NCBI GenBank assembly: GCA_030835085.1
Contig: JAUQWQ010000183.1
Coordinates: 1 to 56,427 of the forward strand
Direction: 5' to 3'
Source: Ignavibacteria bacterium
GTDB lineage: Bacteria > Bacteroidota > Ignavibacteria > Tepidaquicellales > OLB5
DNA length: 56,427 bases
Both the position numbers and the translations under genes were made by a program. Under the pieces are notes generated by a model. That model made no database searches and was not told the DNA's origin. It saw nothing but the letters and a program-made list of their open reading frames with translations. This document shows positions 37,352 to 46,647 of the stretch, one piece after another. Position 1 is the first letter of the stretch. Every line of letters begins with the position of its first letter.

Positions 37352-38473
37352 TCAGACTGTTTCTTTATAGAATCGTGATATATCAAATCCTTTTAAAGCT
37401 TCTGATGGATCGCCGGTTGCTATCCAATTACTAAGCTCAAATGCAGTTATCGGAGTAAGAAGTATTCCGTTCCTGTAGTGACCCGTAGCAAAGAATAATC
37501 CATCAACTTCTGAGCTTCCTATAATCGGCATATGGTCACGGCTTCCGGGTCTTAAACCCACATCAATCGATTCAATCGGCAGATCATAAATTGATGGCAC
37601 GGCTTCCCATCCTCTTTCAAGAAGGCGGAATATTTCTCCTGCAGTCGGATTGACATCAAATCCCATTTCCTCAACGCTTGCGCCAAGTATCAGCCGCCCG
37701 TCACTCTTAGGCAGCAGATAAACATCAGGTGCCCTGACAACCTTGGTTACACGGCATGAATCGTTTAATCTGAGATTAATTATCTGCCCTTTTACGGGTC
37801 TGACAGGCGGCAATAGATTTTCGGGAATCCCGGGTATCTGCTTTGACCATGCGCCGCCTGCAATAATAATATTATCAGCAGTGATATGTTTTTCGTGAAC
37901 CGTCAATCCTGTTACCTTACCGCCAGAAATATTAATTTTTTCAACTTCATGATCTTCATACAATTTGCCGCCGCATTTTACAAATGCTTTCTTCAAAGCA
38001 TCAAGCATCAGCCTGTTATTTATCTGTGCGTCATCATCAATCCATATAGCCCCTGTACAGCGGGGTGAAAGGAACGGCTCAATTTCGCGGGCCTCACTTC
38101 CGGTCAGCCACACCACGGGCATGCCTATCTTTTCGCGGAAATCGTATAGCCTGCGGAGCCTTTCGGCATCATCCCTGTCAAATCCGGGAAGAATGCATCC
38201 GGTTATTTCAAGTTCAACTTTTATGCCGCTATCGTTATATAATTCTTCAACAAAACGCGGGTACATATCCAGACTCTTACGGCAGAGATAGAAGAGTTCA
38301 ATATCTTCAAAGCCCATTTCAGCCTGCGGAGCAAGCATACCGGCAGCAGCCCAGCTTGCGCTTCTGCCTGCGGTATTGCGCTCGAGTATTTCTACATTTA
38401 TTCCTTTTTTGGCCAGCTGCCATCCTGTTGCCAGTCCGATTATGCCGCCGCCAATGATAATAGTATTGTTCAT
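37352..38473 (-). CDS. thiO: glycine oxidase ThiO
   Basis: FAD-dependent enzyme that oxidises glycine to dehydroglycine for the aerobic route of thiazole synthesis. About 373 residues with the N-terminal dinucleotide motif IIIGGGIIGLATGWQLAKKG and the ERN end of beta2, ASWAAAGMLAPQ, and the C-terminal GLRPGSRDHMPIIG with ATGHYRNGI. The ATG at 38473 is chosen over a TTG three codons upstream. thiS follows after 4 bases. The presence of ThiO rather than ThiH suggests oxygen-dependent synthesis. Confidence 0.94.
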   Translation of the reverse strand: MNNTIIIGGGIIGLATGWQLAKKGINVEILERNTAGRSASWAAAGMLAPQAEMGFEDIELFYLCRKSLDMYPRFVEELYNDSGIKVELEITGCILPGFDRDDAERLRRLYDFREKIGMPVVWLTGSEAREIEPFLSPRCTGAIWIDDDAQINNRLMLDALKKAFVKCGGKLYEDHEVEKINISGGKVTGLTVHEKHITADNIIIAGGAWSKQIPGIPENLLPPVRPVKGQIINLRLNDSCRVTKVVRAPDVYLLPKSDGRLILGASVEEMGFDVNPTAGEIFRLLERGWEAVPSIYDLPIESIDVGLRPGSRDHMPIIGSSEVDGLFFATGHYRNGILLTPITAFELSNWIATGDPSEALKGFDISRFYKETV

Positions 38474-38490
38474 TGCTCTCAAAAAGTTTT

Positions 38491-38601
38491 TTTTTACCGC
38501 TAAGACCTTCCTCCACTCCGTGGATTAAGGCGTAGCGCTTGGACGCAAATAACTAATAATTATTAACAGATCATACCATCTCTACGACTCTGCGGTAAAA
38601 A
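38491..38601. repeat. MITE-like inverted-repeat element between cupin and thiO
   Basis: The ends TTTTTACCGCTAAGAC (38491-38506) and GACTCTGCGGTAAAAA (38586-38601) are inverted copies matching at 13 of 16 positions. The 111-base interior has no gene; it holds ACTCCGTGGA and GGCGTAGCGCTTGGACG, similar in style to the element at 11901. The ACCGCTAAGAC core recurs inverted at 39159-39169. This is the type of short dispersed repeat, ACCGC(T/A)(A/G)AGNC, often found between bacterial genes. Confidence 0.5.
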
Positions 38602-38603
38602 TG

Positions 38604-39062
38604 TTATTTCTTTTCTTCTGTATACACAAGTCCCCAGGGACCCAAACCGGTAACCTGGAATATAACTCCCTCTTCACCCGTAAAAACATAATGTGCTTCA
38701 TTCACCGGATTTAAGTAATACGAACCAACCGTAAACTTTTGTGAATTTGCTGTATCTATATTATTTCCAAAGCCTACATAAACTGCACCTTCAAGCACAG
38801 TCACTCGTTCATCTTTGGGGTGAGTATGAGCTGGCAGTTTGTAATACGGCGGGAATTTTACCCGCATTGTGAAAATCCCCTCCTGCTGCGGATTGCCTTC
38901 AAGGATAAAGACCTTCGCTCCTGCCGGAAGCGAGGGCGGAGCATCACCCCAGTTTATGCTTTCAGGGAAAATCCTGATCGCTCCTTTTGGCAATTCCTGT
39001 GAATTGACAGTAGGAACAATTGCAGCAATCAGAATAATGAGTATTAAATAGAATTTATTCAC
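38604..39062 (-). CDS. secreted cupin-domain protein
   Basis: A 152-residue protein with a signal peptide ending near VNSQEL and a single cupin domain (about 60-145). Metal-binding motif 1 is PAHTHPKDERVTVLEGAVYVGFG, giving two His and a Glu-type set, and motif 2 is NPVNEAHYVFT. It resembles the small secreted cupins of unknown activity (dioxygenase, isomerase or binding). It lies inside the thiamine operon between thiC and thiO but has long gaps on both sides (118 and 130 bases) that carry inverted repeats, so it may have been inserted. Confidence 0.85.
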   Translation of the reverse strand: MNKFYLILIILIAAIVPTVNSQELPKGAIRIFPESINWGDAPPSLPAGAKVFILEGNPQQEGIFTMRVKFPPYYKLPAHTHPKDERVTVLEGAVYVGFGNNIDTANSQKFTVGSYYLNPVNEAHYVFTGEEGVIFQVTGLGPWGLVYTEEKK

Positions 39063-39100
39063 TTAACATAGTTTTAAAAATTCTAATACTGTTCTTTAAA

Positions 39101-39121
39101 GATTCCTGCTTTCGCAGGAAT
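39101..39121. repeat. short palindromic repeat (CTGCTTTCGCAG type)
   Basis: ATTCCTGC (39102-39109) and GCAGGAAT (39114-39121) form perfect 8-base arms around TTTC, just upstream of the cupin gene on the minus strand. This GATTCCTGCTTTCGCAGGAATGAC type of hairpin is common as a dispersed intergenic repeat in many bacteria. No T-tract follows on the minus strand. Confidence 0.5.
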
Positions 39122-39147
39122 GACAAAGATTTACCTGGATTCAACTT

Positions 39148-39170
39148 TGCGTCTCTGCGTCTTAGCGGTT
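39148..39170. repeat. inverted copy of the ACCGCTAAGAC repeat next to the thiC stop
   Basis: The stretch reads TGCGTCTCTGCGTCTTAGCG; its core GTCTTAGCGGT (39159-39169) is the exact inverse of ACCGCTAAGAC at 38496-38506. It lies 10 bases beyond the thiC stop. Together the two copies bracket the cupin gene. Confidence 0.5.
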
Positions 39171-39180
39171 CAAAAAAATA

Positions 39181-41276
<2,096 letters not shown>

Positions 41277-41283
41277 ATTCTGT

Positions 41284-41380
41284 TTTCCTACGCCGGCATT
41301 ACCCGGATCAGGTTTCAGTCACGCTTGTTTATAGCGTGACAAGGGTTTGATCTCAGCCGCTCTATTGAGCAGCACCCCTG
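41284..41380 (-). promoter_or_regulatory. TPP riboswitch (THI element)
   Basis: The minus strand carries all the conserved parts of the thiamine-pyrophosphate aptamer in order: AGGGGTGC, GGCTGAGAT, AACCCTT, a variable stem (GTCACGCT with AGCGTGAC), then ACCTGATCCGGGTAATGCC and GGCGTAGGAA. It sits before thiC with a terminator after it and a TATATTTG promoter element nine bases before its first base. It should control the whole thiC-to-arfB operon. Confidence 0.97.
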
Positions 41381-41388
41381 TTACGTTT

Positions 41389-41396
41389 CAAATATA
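41389..41396 (-). promoter_or_regulatory. TAnnTTTG promoter element for the thiamine operon
   Basis: TATATTTG on the minus strand ends nine bases before the riboswitch AGGGGTGC, so the aptamer would begin right at the transcript start. This is the best-placed of the TAnnTTTG boxes in the window because the RNA start is fixed by the aptamer. A TTG lies about 25 bases farther upstream, a spacing larger than the usual Bacteroidota -33/-7 distance. Confidence 0.65.
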
Positions 41397-41444
41397 GTTA
41401 AATAGTTTAATTAAAAAAAAGCAATTTCAGAAATTACTTTTATC

Positions 41445-42116
41445 TTAATTCAGTGTATAAAAATCTTCTTTTTCGTGGTTATGCAGACGTATAATATCGG
41501 CTCTAACCAGATTTACCAATATGCGGCTTGCCCGCCTATTTGATAGATTAAGGAATTCACGGAATTCTTTTAGTGTTACCTTCTCGTGGCTCTGCAGATA
41601 ATCAATGAGCGCTTTTTCTTTATCGCCCAGATTTATTATCTGCGGCGGTGCATCCTGCCTGAGCTTTTTTAATACTTTAATTGTTTCCTTCGATGCCTGT
41701 ACGGATCTATCCTTAACCCTGATGTAGACCTTCGTTTCATCATCATCTGACTTCCCGTTTTCTATAAGACGGTGGGGCTTTTGGAAACTCTCCGGGATAT
41801 TTACTATAATAACATCCTTCCTGTAGATATGCATTATATCCACAGTATAATTTATCTCAGGCTCACAAAAAAATCTTGCTGCAAGATCGATGTATTCGAT
41901 CTCACCTTTTTCGCTTTCAACTCCAACCACGCTTTTATCATCATCTATGCCGAAGAGTATGCGGCCGCCGTGAGTGTTTGCAAACGCAAGCATTTCTTTG
42001 GCTATCTTTTCGGGTTCGGTGAACTTTCGTTTGAATTCTACATTCTGATTCTCGCCGCCTTCAATCAGCTCATTGAGCTCAAATAAAGATAACCTTGTAT
42101 GTTTTACAGTATTCAT
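41445..42116 (-). CDS. AlbA_2/Schlafen-domain protein with C-terminal winged helix
   Basis: A 223-residue protein. The N-terminal domain (about 5-140) is the divergent AlbA_2 (Schlafen-type) domain: LNELIEGGENQNVEFKRKF, EMLAFANTHGGRILFGIDDD, and VYIRVKDRSVQAS. The C-terminus (about 165-223) is a winged helix with VTLKEFREFLNLSNRRASRIL. Such proteins are often regulators or nucleic-acid-binding factors; the target here is unknown. It lies 24 bases after ruvX and before the thiamine riboswitch, but the riboswitch has its own promoter. Confidence 0.85.
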   Translation of the reverse strand: MNTVKHTRLSLFELNELIEGGENQNVEFKRKFTEPEKIAKEMLAFANTHGGRILFGIDDDKSVVGVESEKGEIEYIDLAARFFCEPEINYTVDIMHIYRKDVIIVNIPESFQKPHRLIENGKSDDDETKVYIRVKDRSVQASKETIKVLKKLRQDAPPQIINLGDKEKALIDYLQSHEKVTLKEFREFLNLSNRRASRILVNLVRADIIRLHNHEKEDFYTLN

Positions 42117-42140
42117 TAATTCAGATCAGGGGTGTTGAAA

Positions 42141-42596
42141 TTATTCAGAAATATCAGGTAAGTTCTTCTTCCTGCTGTCAAGATAGCTCTGCAGCATCAA
42201 AGACGCGGAAATAATATCGATATTCCCCTTCTGCTGTCTTTTCTTTTTTTTCATGCCTGATTCAAGCATTGAATCACCTGCCATTTTTGAAGTGAAACGT
42301 TCATCCCAGCGGATTATAGTGATTTTATTAAAAGGGGACTCTGAAAGTGCATTCTTTAAGTCTGTTTCAAATTTCTCAACTGCAAGGGTCTGCTCAGATC
42401 TTTCGCCTTTAAGGGTAAGCGGGTAGCCTATTACAATTTGGTTAATGTGTTCATCGGAAATGAATTTTTTGATCTTAACAAAAATATCTTTGTTATTAAG
42501 AAAGATCTCCCGGCCAAAGGCAATCGAAGAAGATTCATCAGATACGGCAATTCCAATTCTAACAGCCCCGTGATCTATTCCTAATATTTTTGCCAT
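42141..42596 (-). CDS. ruvX: Holliday junction resolvase-like RuvX/YqgF
   Basis: RNase-H-fold nuclease linked to pre-16S rRNA processing and possibly Holliday junctions. The 151 residues contain the DxGxxRIG start as GIDHGAVRIGIAVSD, VIGYPLTLKGERSEQT with the second acidic cluster, and RWDERFTSKMA. The usual Asp in the C-terminal part lies in KGNIDIISASLMLQ. Full length. It reads with the AlbA-like gene and lies downstream of HU across a 160-base gap with a long hairpin. Confidence 0.93.
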   Translation of the reverse strand: MAKILGIDHGAVRIGIAVSDESSSIAFGREIFLNNKDIFVKIKKFISDEHINQIVIGYPLTLKGERSEQTLAVEKFETDLKNALSESPFNKITIIRWDERFTSKMAGDSMLESGMKKKKRQQKGNIDIISASLMLQSYLDSRKKNLPDISE

Positions 42597-42685
42597 ATCA
42601 AACTTGAAATCTCTTTATTAAGAGAACAAATATTATAACTAATGTAATTGAAAAATTTTAAAGTATACGTTACTCAATAAAACAG

Positions 42686-42729
42686 TTCAAACTACAAAAG
42701 TTTTTATGTAAAAACTCTTGTAGTTTGAA
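42686..42729. terminator. long near-perfect hairpin between HU and ruvX
   Basis: Arms of 21 bases (TTCAAACTACAAAAGTTTTTA and its inverse) pair with a single mismatch around a two-base loop. On the minus strand it lies 28 bases after the HU stop. It lacks a GC-rich stem and a clean T-tract, so it could be a weak terminator, an RNA-processing hairpin or a decayed repeat. The ACTACAA arms echo the TrmB palindrome, probably by chance. Confidence 0.5.
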
Positions 42730-42756
42730 AACTTACCCGTCAATAAAAAACAGTAA

Positions 42757-43092
42757 TCAGGTTAAAGGCTTTTTAAGGAATTCCTTAAGTAATTTGCCCG
42801 GTTTGAAATGCATTTTTTTCCTTGCGGGAACGTATACAAATTCACCGGTTTTAAGATTGCGTGCTTTTGGTTTTGGCTTTGTTGTTTTCACTTCAAACAC
42901 GCCAAAATCGCGGATCTCGATCCTGAGATCAGGACTTGCTGTCATAAGCAGTTCTCTTATGCTGTCGAACAAAGCATCAACGGCAGCCTTTTCAGAAATT
43001 TTTCTGCCCTCAAACTTTTTAGCCAGCTTAATTTCGATATCCTTCTTAGTAAGTGTTCTTACACGAATCTTCTTTTCCGTTGTTGTTTCCAT
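42757..43092 (-). CDS. HU/IHF family DNA-binding protein
   Basis: Nucleoid protein that bends DNA. About 111 residues: the helical dimer part LTKKDIEIKLAKKFEGRKISEKAAVDALFDSI is followed by the DNA-binding arms, FGVFEVKTTKPKPKARNLKTG and VYVPARKKMHFKPGKLL. A short N-terminal extension and a longer C-terminal tail make it slightly larger than HU of about 90 residues. I chose the ATG at 43092 because the purine run GGAGAGGG lies just before it, one of the few clear Shine-Dalgarno sequences in the window; a TTG four codons upstream is the alternative. Confidence 0.92.
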   Translation of the reverse strand: METTTEKKIRVRTLTKKDIEIKLAKKFEGRKISEKAAVDALFDSIRELLMTASPDLRIEIRDFGVFEVKTTKPKPKARNLKTGEFVYVPARKKMHFKPGKLLKEFLKKPLT

Positions 43093-43118
43093 ATCCCTCT
43101 CCAATTTATGTTTAAAAA

Positions 43119-43691
43119 TTATTTGATTTGTTTAAATCTTTGTAAATATGATAATAATGATAATATAGCCAGCACTAATGACATAAATAGCAAAACAGTA
43201 TATAAAAGTTCCGTAATTTCATTATGATACGTAAGGAAATTTCCAAATTGCCCTATTTTGGCACCATTTGCAAAAATTGCGAAAAATATGGTTCCTCCAA
43301 TTGTGAATACTGTTATCTTTCCCAGCCAATTTGACTGTAATACAGTGTTCTTTTTGTAGTTTAAATATAGCCCGCCACCCAGTATCAGCGCATCACGCAA
43401 AACGGTGATTATTACATACCAGTCAGGAATAATTCCTTTCAAAAGTAATATAACTACTAAACTTATGACCGTAACTTTATCTGCCAGCGGGTCTATTATC
43501 TTTCCGAGCTCACTTATTTCATTTCTGCTTCTTGCGAAGTATCCATCAAGAAGGTCACTTAACCATATCACAATGATCATTATGCACGTCATCAGGTAAT
43601 TATCTCCAAGCAAAAAATAAACACACACTGCCAGCAATAAGAACCGGGACATACTCAGCAGGTTCGAAATGTAAAAGTACTCTTTCTTCAA
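43119..43691 (-). CDS. pgsA: CDP-alcohol phosphatidyltransferase (PgsA-like)
   Basis: A 190-residue membrane enzyme of phospholipid synthesis, most likely CDP-diacylglycerol--glycerol-3-phosphate 3-phosphatidyltransferase. The family motif D(G)x2ARx8Gx3Dx3D is seen as DGYFARSRNEISELGKIIDP followed by LADK. Five or six membrane helices follow. The exact alcohol is inferred. TTG start. It reads toward HU with 26 bases between and uses the CDP-diacylglycerol made by CdsA at 7617-8462. Confidence 0.9.
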   Translation of the reverse strand: MKKEYFYISNLLSMSRFLLLAVCVYFLLGDNYLMTCIMIIVIWLSDLLDGYFARSRNEISELGKIIDPLADKVTVISLVVILLLKGIIPDWYVIITVLRDALILGGGLYLNYKKNTVLQSNWLGKITVFTIGGTIFFAIFANGAKIGQFGNFLTYHNEITELLYTVLLFMSLVLAILSLLSYLQRFKQIK

Positions 43692-43927
43692 TTCAACAGC
43701 ATCTTAAATTAACAGCGTGTTCTGAAAAAATCAGGCAGCACGATCCGGGAATTATAATTTGAGAAATAACATTAATGTTCATTGTGGAAGGTTGTATTAC
43801 TGTATAATATTTATGCATTTACAGTACAAATATACAAATTAATTTATTCATAAATTATTCATTTTTTAGCTTTTTTATTACATTACTCATAGTTATTTTA
43901 CTTAATTACCCAAAAATTATTCAAAAA

Positions 43928-45256
43928 ATGTTAAAATTCTTAACAATTATAACTTATATAATGTTAATATCAACAGCGGAGCTTAGCACACAAACGGCCA
44001 AAATTGAATTTGAAGAATTTGACCTTCCAAACGGATTACATGTAATACTTCATAAAGATAATACCAATCCTATAGTTAGTGTAGATATCTGGTATCACGT
44101 TGGCGCAAAAGATGAGGACCCGGGCAGAACAGGGTTCGCACATTTATTCGAGCACATGATGTTCCAGGGCTCGGGGAATGTTAAGAAGACCGAACACTTT
44201 AATTACATTCAAAATGCCGGCGGCACTCTGAACGGCACTACAAATCAGGACAGAACAAATTATTTTGAAACCGCTCCAAGCAATCAGCTGGAATTATTAT
44301 TGTGGCTTGAATCAGACCGCATGTCAACCCTTCAGGTTACACAGGAAAATTTTGATAACCAGCGTGAAGTTGTTAAAGAAGAAAAGCGCCAGCGATACGA
44401 TAACGTTCCATACGGCTCCAGGTGGGGTGAGATGATGAAACGTTTATTCAAAGGGCAGACATATGAATGGATACCGATAGGCTCGATGGAAGATCTCAAC
44501 AGCGCCGATCTGAATTATGCGCAGGAGTTTTACAGGAAATACTACTCCCCTGATAACGCAGTACTTGTAATTTCAGGTGATATTGATTACTCTGAAGCAC
44601 GCACGCTTGCAGAAAAATATTTCGGGGGCCTGAAACCTGCATCAACAGTAAAGAAAAAATACCCGGAAATAATTTTCAACCAGGGTGAAGCTAAGGATGT
44701 AATTTACGATAACGTTCAGCTGCCCGCAGTATACATTGGATACAAGATTCCCGGAACAACAAGCAAAGAGATACAGGAGCTTGAAATGCTTTCAATGATA
44801 ATGGGTGACGGCAAAAGCTCGAGGCTGTACAGGGATATTGTTTACGATAAGAAGACAGCTAAATCCGCAGGTTCATTTATCTGGGATAATGAAATTGGCG
44901 GTATGTTCATAGTAACTGCAACAGCTTTTAAAAATACTAATGCTGATTCGTTGTTAGAGGATATTACCAGAATAGTAGATAGCTTTGGAAAAGAACCTGT
45001 ATCCGATAAAGAGCTTGAAAAAGTTAAGAACTCTGTTGAAAATGATTATATAAGCAATATGCAGACCATTATGGGTAAAGCTGATGCTCTGGCTTCATAC
45101 TGGACATTCCACAAAAATACAGGTTTGATAAACACAATGGTCGATGAATATCTTGCTGTTACAAAAGAAGATATAATGAATGCAGCAAAAAAATATCTCA
45201 CAAACGATAACAGGGTAGTTTTAACTTATCTGCCCAAAAACGGAAAAGTAAATTAA
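43928..45256 (+). CDS. M16 family zinc peptidase, secreted
   Basis: A 442-residue M16 (pitrilysin/MPP-beta-like) protein with a signal peptide (about 1-20). The inverted zinc motif HxxEH is at 72-76 in GFAHLFEHMMFQG, and the distal Glu is in VVKEEKRQR. The N-terminal domain is catalytic; the C-terminal half has the M16 fold but lacks the Arg/Tyr pair (it reads LYRDIVYDKKTA). Such B-type subunits usually need a partner carrying that pair, which the third gene of this operon encodes. The 236-base upstream gap shows no recognisable motif beyond AT richness. Confidence 0.92.
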   Translation: MLKFLTIITYIMLISTAELSTQTAKIEFEEFDLPNGLHVILHKDNTNPIVSVDIWYHVGAKDEDPGRTGFAHLFEHMMFQGSGNVKKTEHFNYIQNAGGTLNGTTNQDRTNYFETAPSNQLELLLWLESDRMSTLQVTQENFDNQREVVKEEKRQRYDNVPYGSRWGEMMKRLFKGQTYEWIPIGSMEDLNSADLNYAQEFYRKYYSPDNAVLVISGDIDYSEARTLAEKYFGGLKPASTVKKKYPEIIFNQGEAKDVIYDNVQLPAVYIGYKIPGTTSKEIQELEMLSMIMGDGKSSRLYRDIVYDKKTAKSAGSFIWDNEIGGMFIVTATAFKNTNADSLLEDITRIVDSFGKEPVSDKELEKVKNSVENDYISNMQTIMGKADALASYWTFHKNTGLINTMVDEYLAVTKEDIMNAAKKYLTNDNRVVLTYLPKNGKVN

Positions 45257-45324
45257 CCGGCATCAGAAGTACAGCAAGACAGCAGAGTATTGCATTAAAT
45301 GATAAGGGCAGGCACAAACAGAAT

Positions 45325-46632
45325 TTGCAGACAGAAACCATAACAAACAGGGTTGAATTTACAGAACATGTTCTTCCCAACGGATTGAAAGTTGTTTTAA
45401 CTCCGGACAGCACTATACCTTCAGTAGCAATTAACCTTTGTTACCATGTCGGTTCAAAGAATGAAGACAGGAACAAACGCGGCTACGCGCATTTGTTCGA
45501 GCATCTTATGTTCGAAGGCTCAAAGAACATTGCGGCCGGCGATTATGACAGACTCTCACTGCAGAAGGGCTGCGAGAACAATGCATACACTACAGAAGAT
45601 AAAACAAATTATTACCTTCTTGCTCCGGCAAATGAGCTTGAGTTCGGGCTCTGGCTTGAATCAGACAGGATGATAGAGTTTTCCGTCACCGAAGAAAGCC
45701 TGAGGATACAAAAAGGCGTTGTGATAGAAGAGAAAAAACAGGTTTTTGATAACAGGCCATACGGCAGCGTAAGCTTAAAACTAGCTCCCCTGCTTTACAA
45801 AAACAACGGCTACAGCTGGGATACTATCGGAGATGTGAAAGACCTGAAGAAAGCAACACTCAGCGATATCAGGGAATTCTACGAAAGATTTTACGTTCCC
45901 AATAATGCAGTACTTACTATCGCAGGAGATTTTGATCCGGATGAAGCGCTTAAGCTCACAGAAAAATACTTCGGCTGTATTCCCAAAGGCAGGTACAGCA
46001 ACACTGAGCTTCGCTTAGCAGCTGAATTCAAAGATGAACCGTTAAAGAACGAAGTTGTAAAGATCATACACGATGACGTACAGCTGCCAGGTATTTTCGG
46101 GGCATATAAGCTGCCAAAGGAAAATTCAGATGAATACTTTGCATTTGATATTCTGACTGATATACTTTCAACCGGTGAGAGCTCAAGGCTTTACAATGAG
46201 TTGGTATACAAAAAGCAGCTCGTTTCTGATATTGGCTGCTGGGTCGAAGGAAGAGAATATTCAAGCCTGCTGCAGTTTTACGCCATACTCATGCCGGATG
46301 TGACAATTGATGAAGTGCAGCATGAAATTGACAGGATTTTTGGTGAAGCCGCCGGCGGAGCTGTTACAGCCAGAGAGCTTGAAAAAATAAAGAACCGCAT
46401 TGAAACAAGGCATGCATACAGGGTACAGACGAATCTTGCAAAGGCAGACATGCTTTCTCATTACGCAACATTCTATGATGAACCGGGTATGATAAACACC
46501 AATATTGAAAAATACATTTCGATAACGCTTGATGATATCCATAGTGCGGCAGAAAAATATTTAAAGAACTCGGGAAGGGTCATACTGAATTACTTACCAA
46601 AACCCGGTTACATTGAAACGGAAGCTGATTAG
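45325..46632 (+). CDS. M16 family zinc peptidase, no signal peptide
   Basis: A 435-residue M16 protein closely related to the gene before it. HxxEH is at 56-60 in GYAHLFEHLMFEG; the distal Glu is in VVIEEKKQVFDN. The C-terminal half reads LYNELVYKKQLV and also lacks the Arg/Tyr pair. The frame starts at TTG 45325; upstream it is open to a stop at 45208 but contains no ATG, GTG or TTG, so no signal peptide can be added. It may be cytoplasmic, or a start such as ATT may be used, which I cannot settle. Confidence 0.9.
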   Translation: MQTETITNRVEFTEHVLPNGLKVVLTPDSTIPSVAINLCYHVGSKNEDRNKRGYAHLFEHLMFEGSKNIAAGDYDRLSLQKGCENNAYTTEDKTNYYLLAPANELEFGLWLESDRMIEFSVTEESLRIQKGVVIEEKKQVFDNRPYGSVSLKLAPLLYKNNGYSWDTIGDVKDLKKATLSDIREFYERFYVPNNAVLTIAGDFDPDEALKLTEKYFGCIPKGRYSNTELRLAAEFKDEPLKNEVVKIIHDDVQLPGIFGAYKLPKENSDEYFAFDILTDILSTGESSRLYNELVYKKQLVSDIGCWVEGREYSSLLQFYAILMPDVTIDEVQHEIDRIFGEAAGGAVTARELEKIKNRIETRHAYRVQTNLAKADMLSHYATFYDEPGMINTNIEKYISITLDDIHSAAEKYLKNSGRVILNYLPKPGYIETEAD

Positions 46633-46647
46633 TACAAAACACAATAC

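Noticed and set aside
42686-42729. Second TrmB-type operator at the HU-ruvX hairpin because of shared ACTACAA arms
   Set aside because: The shared word is short and AT-rich, the spacing differs from the palindrome at 28463-28486, and the site lies downstream of a gene rather than at a start.
45257-45324. N-terminal extension with a signal peptide for the second M16 gene
   Set aside because: The frame is open to 45208 but has no ATG, GTG or TTG and no hydrophobic leader.
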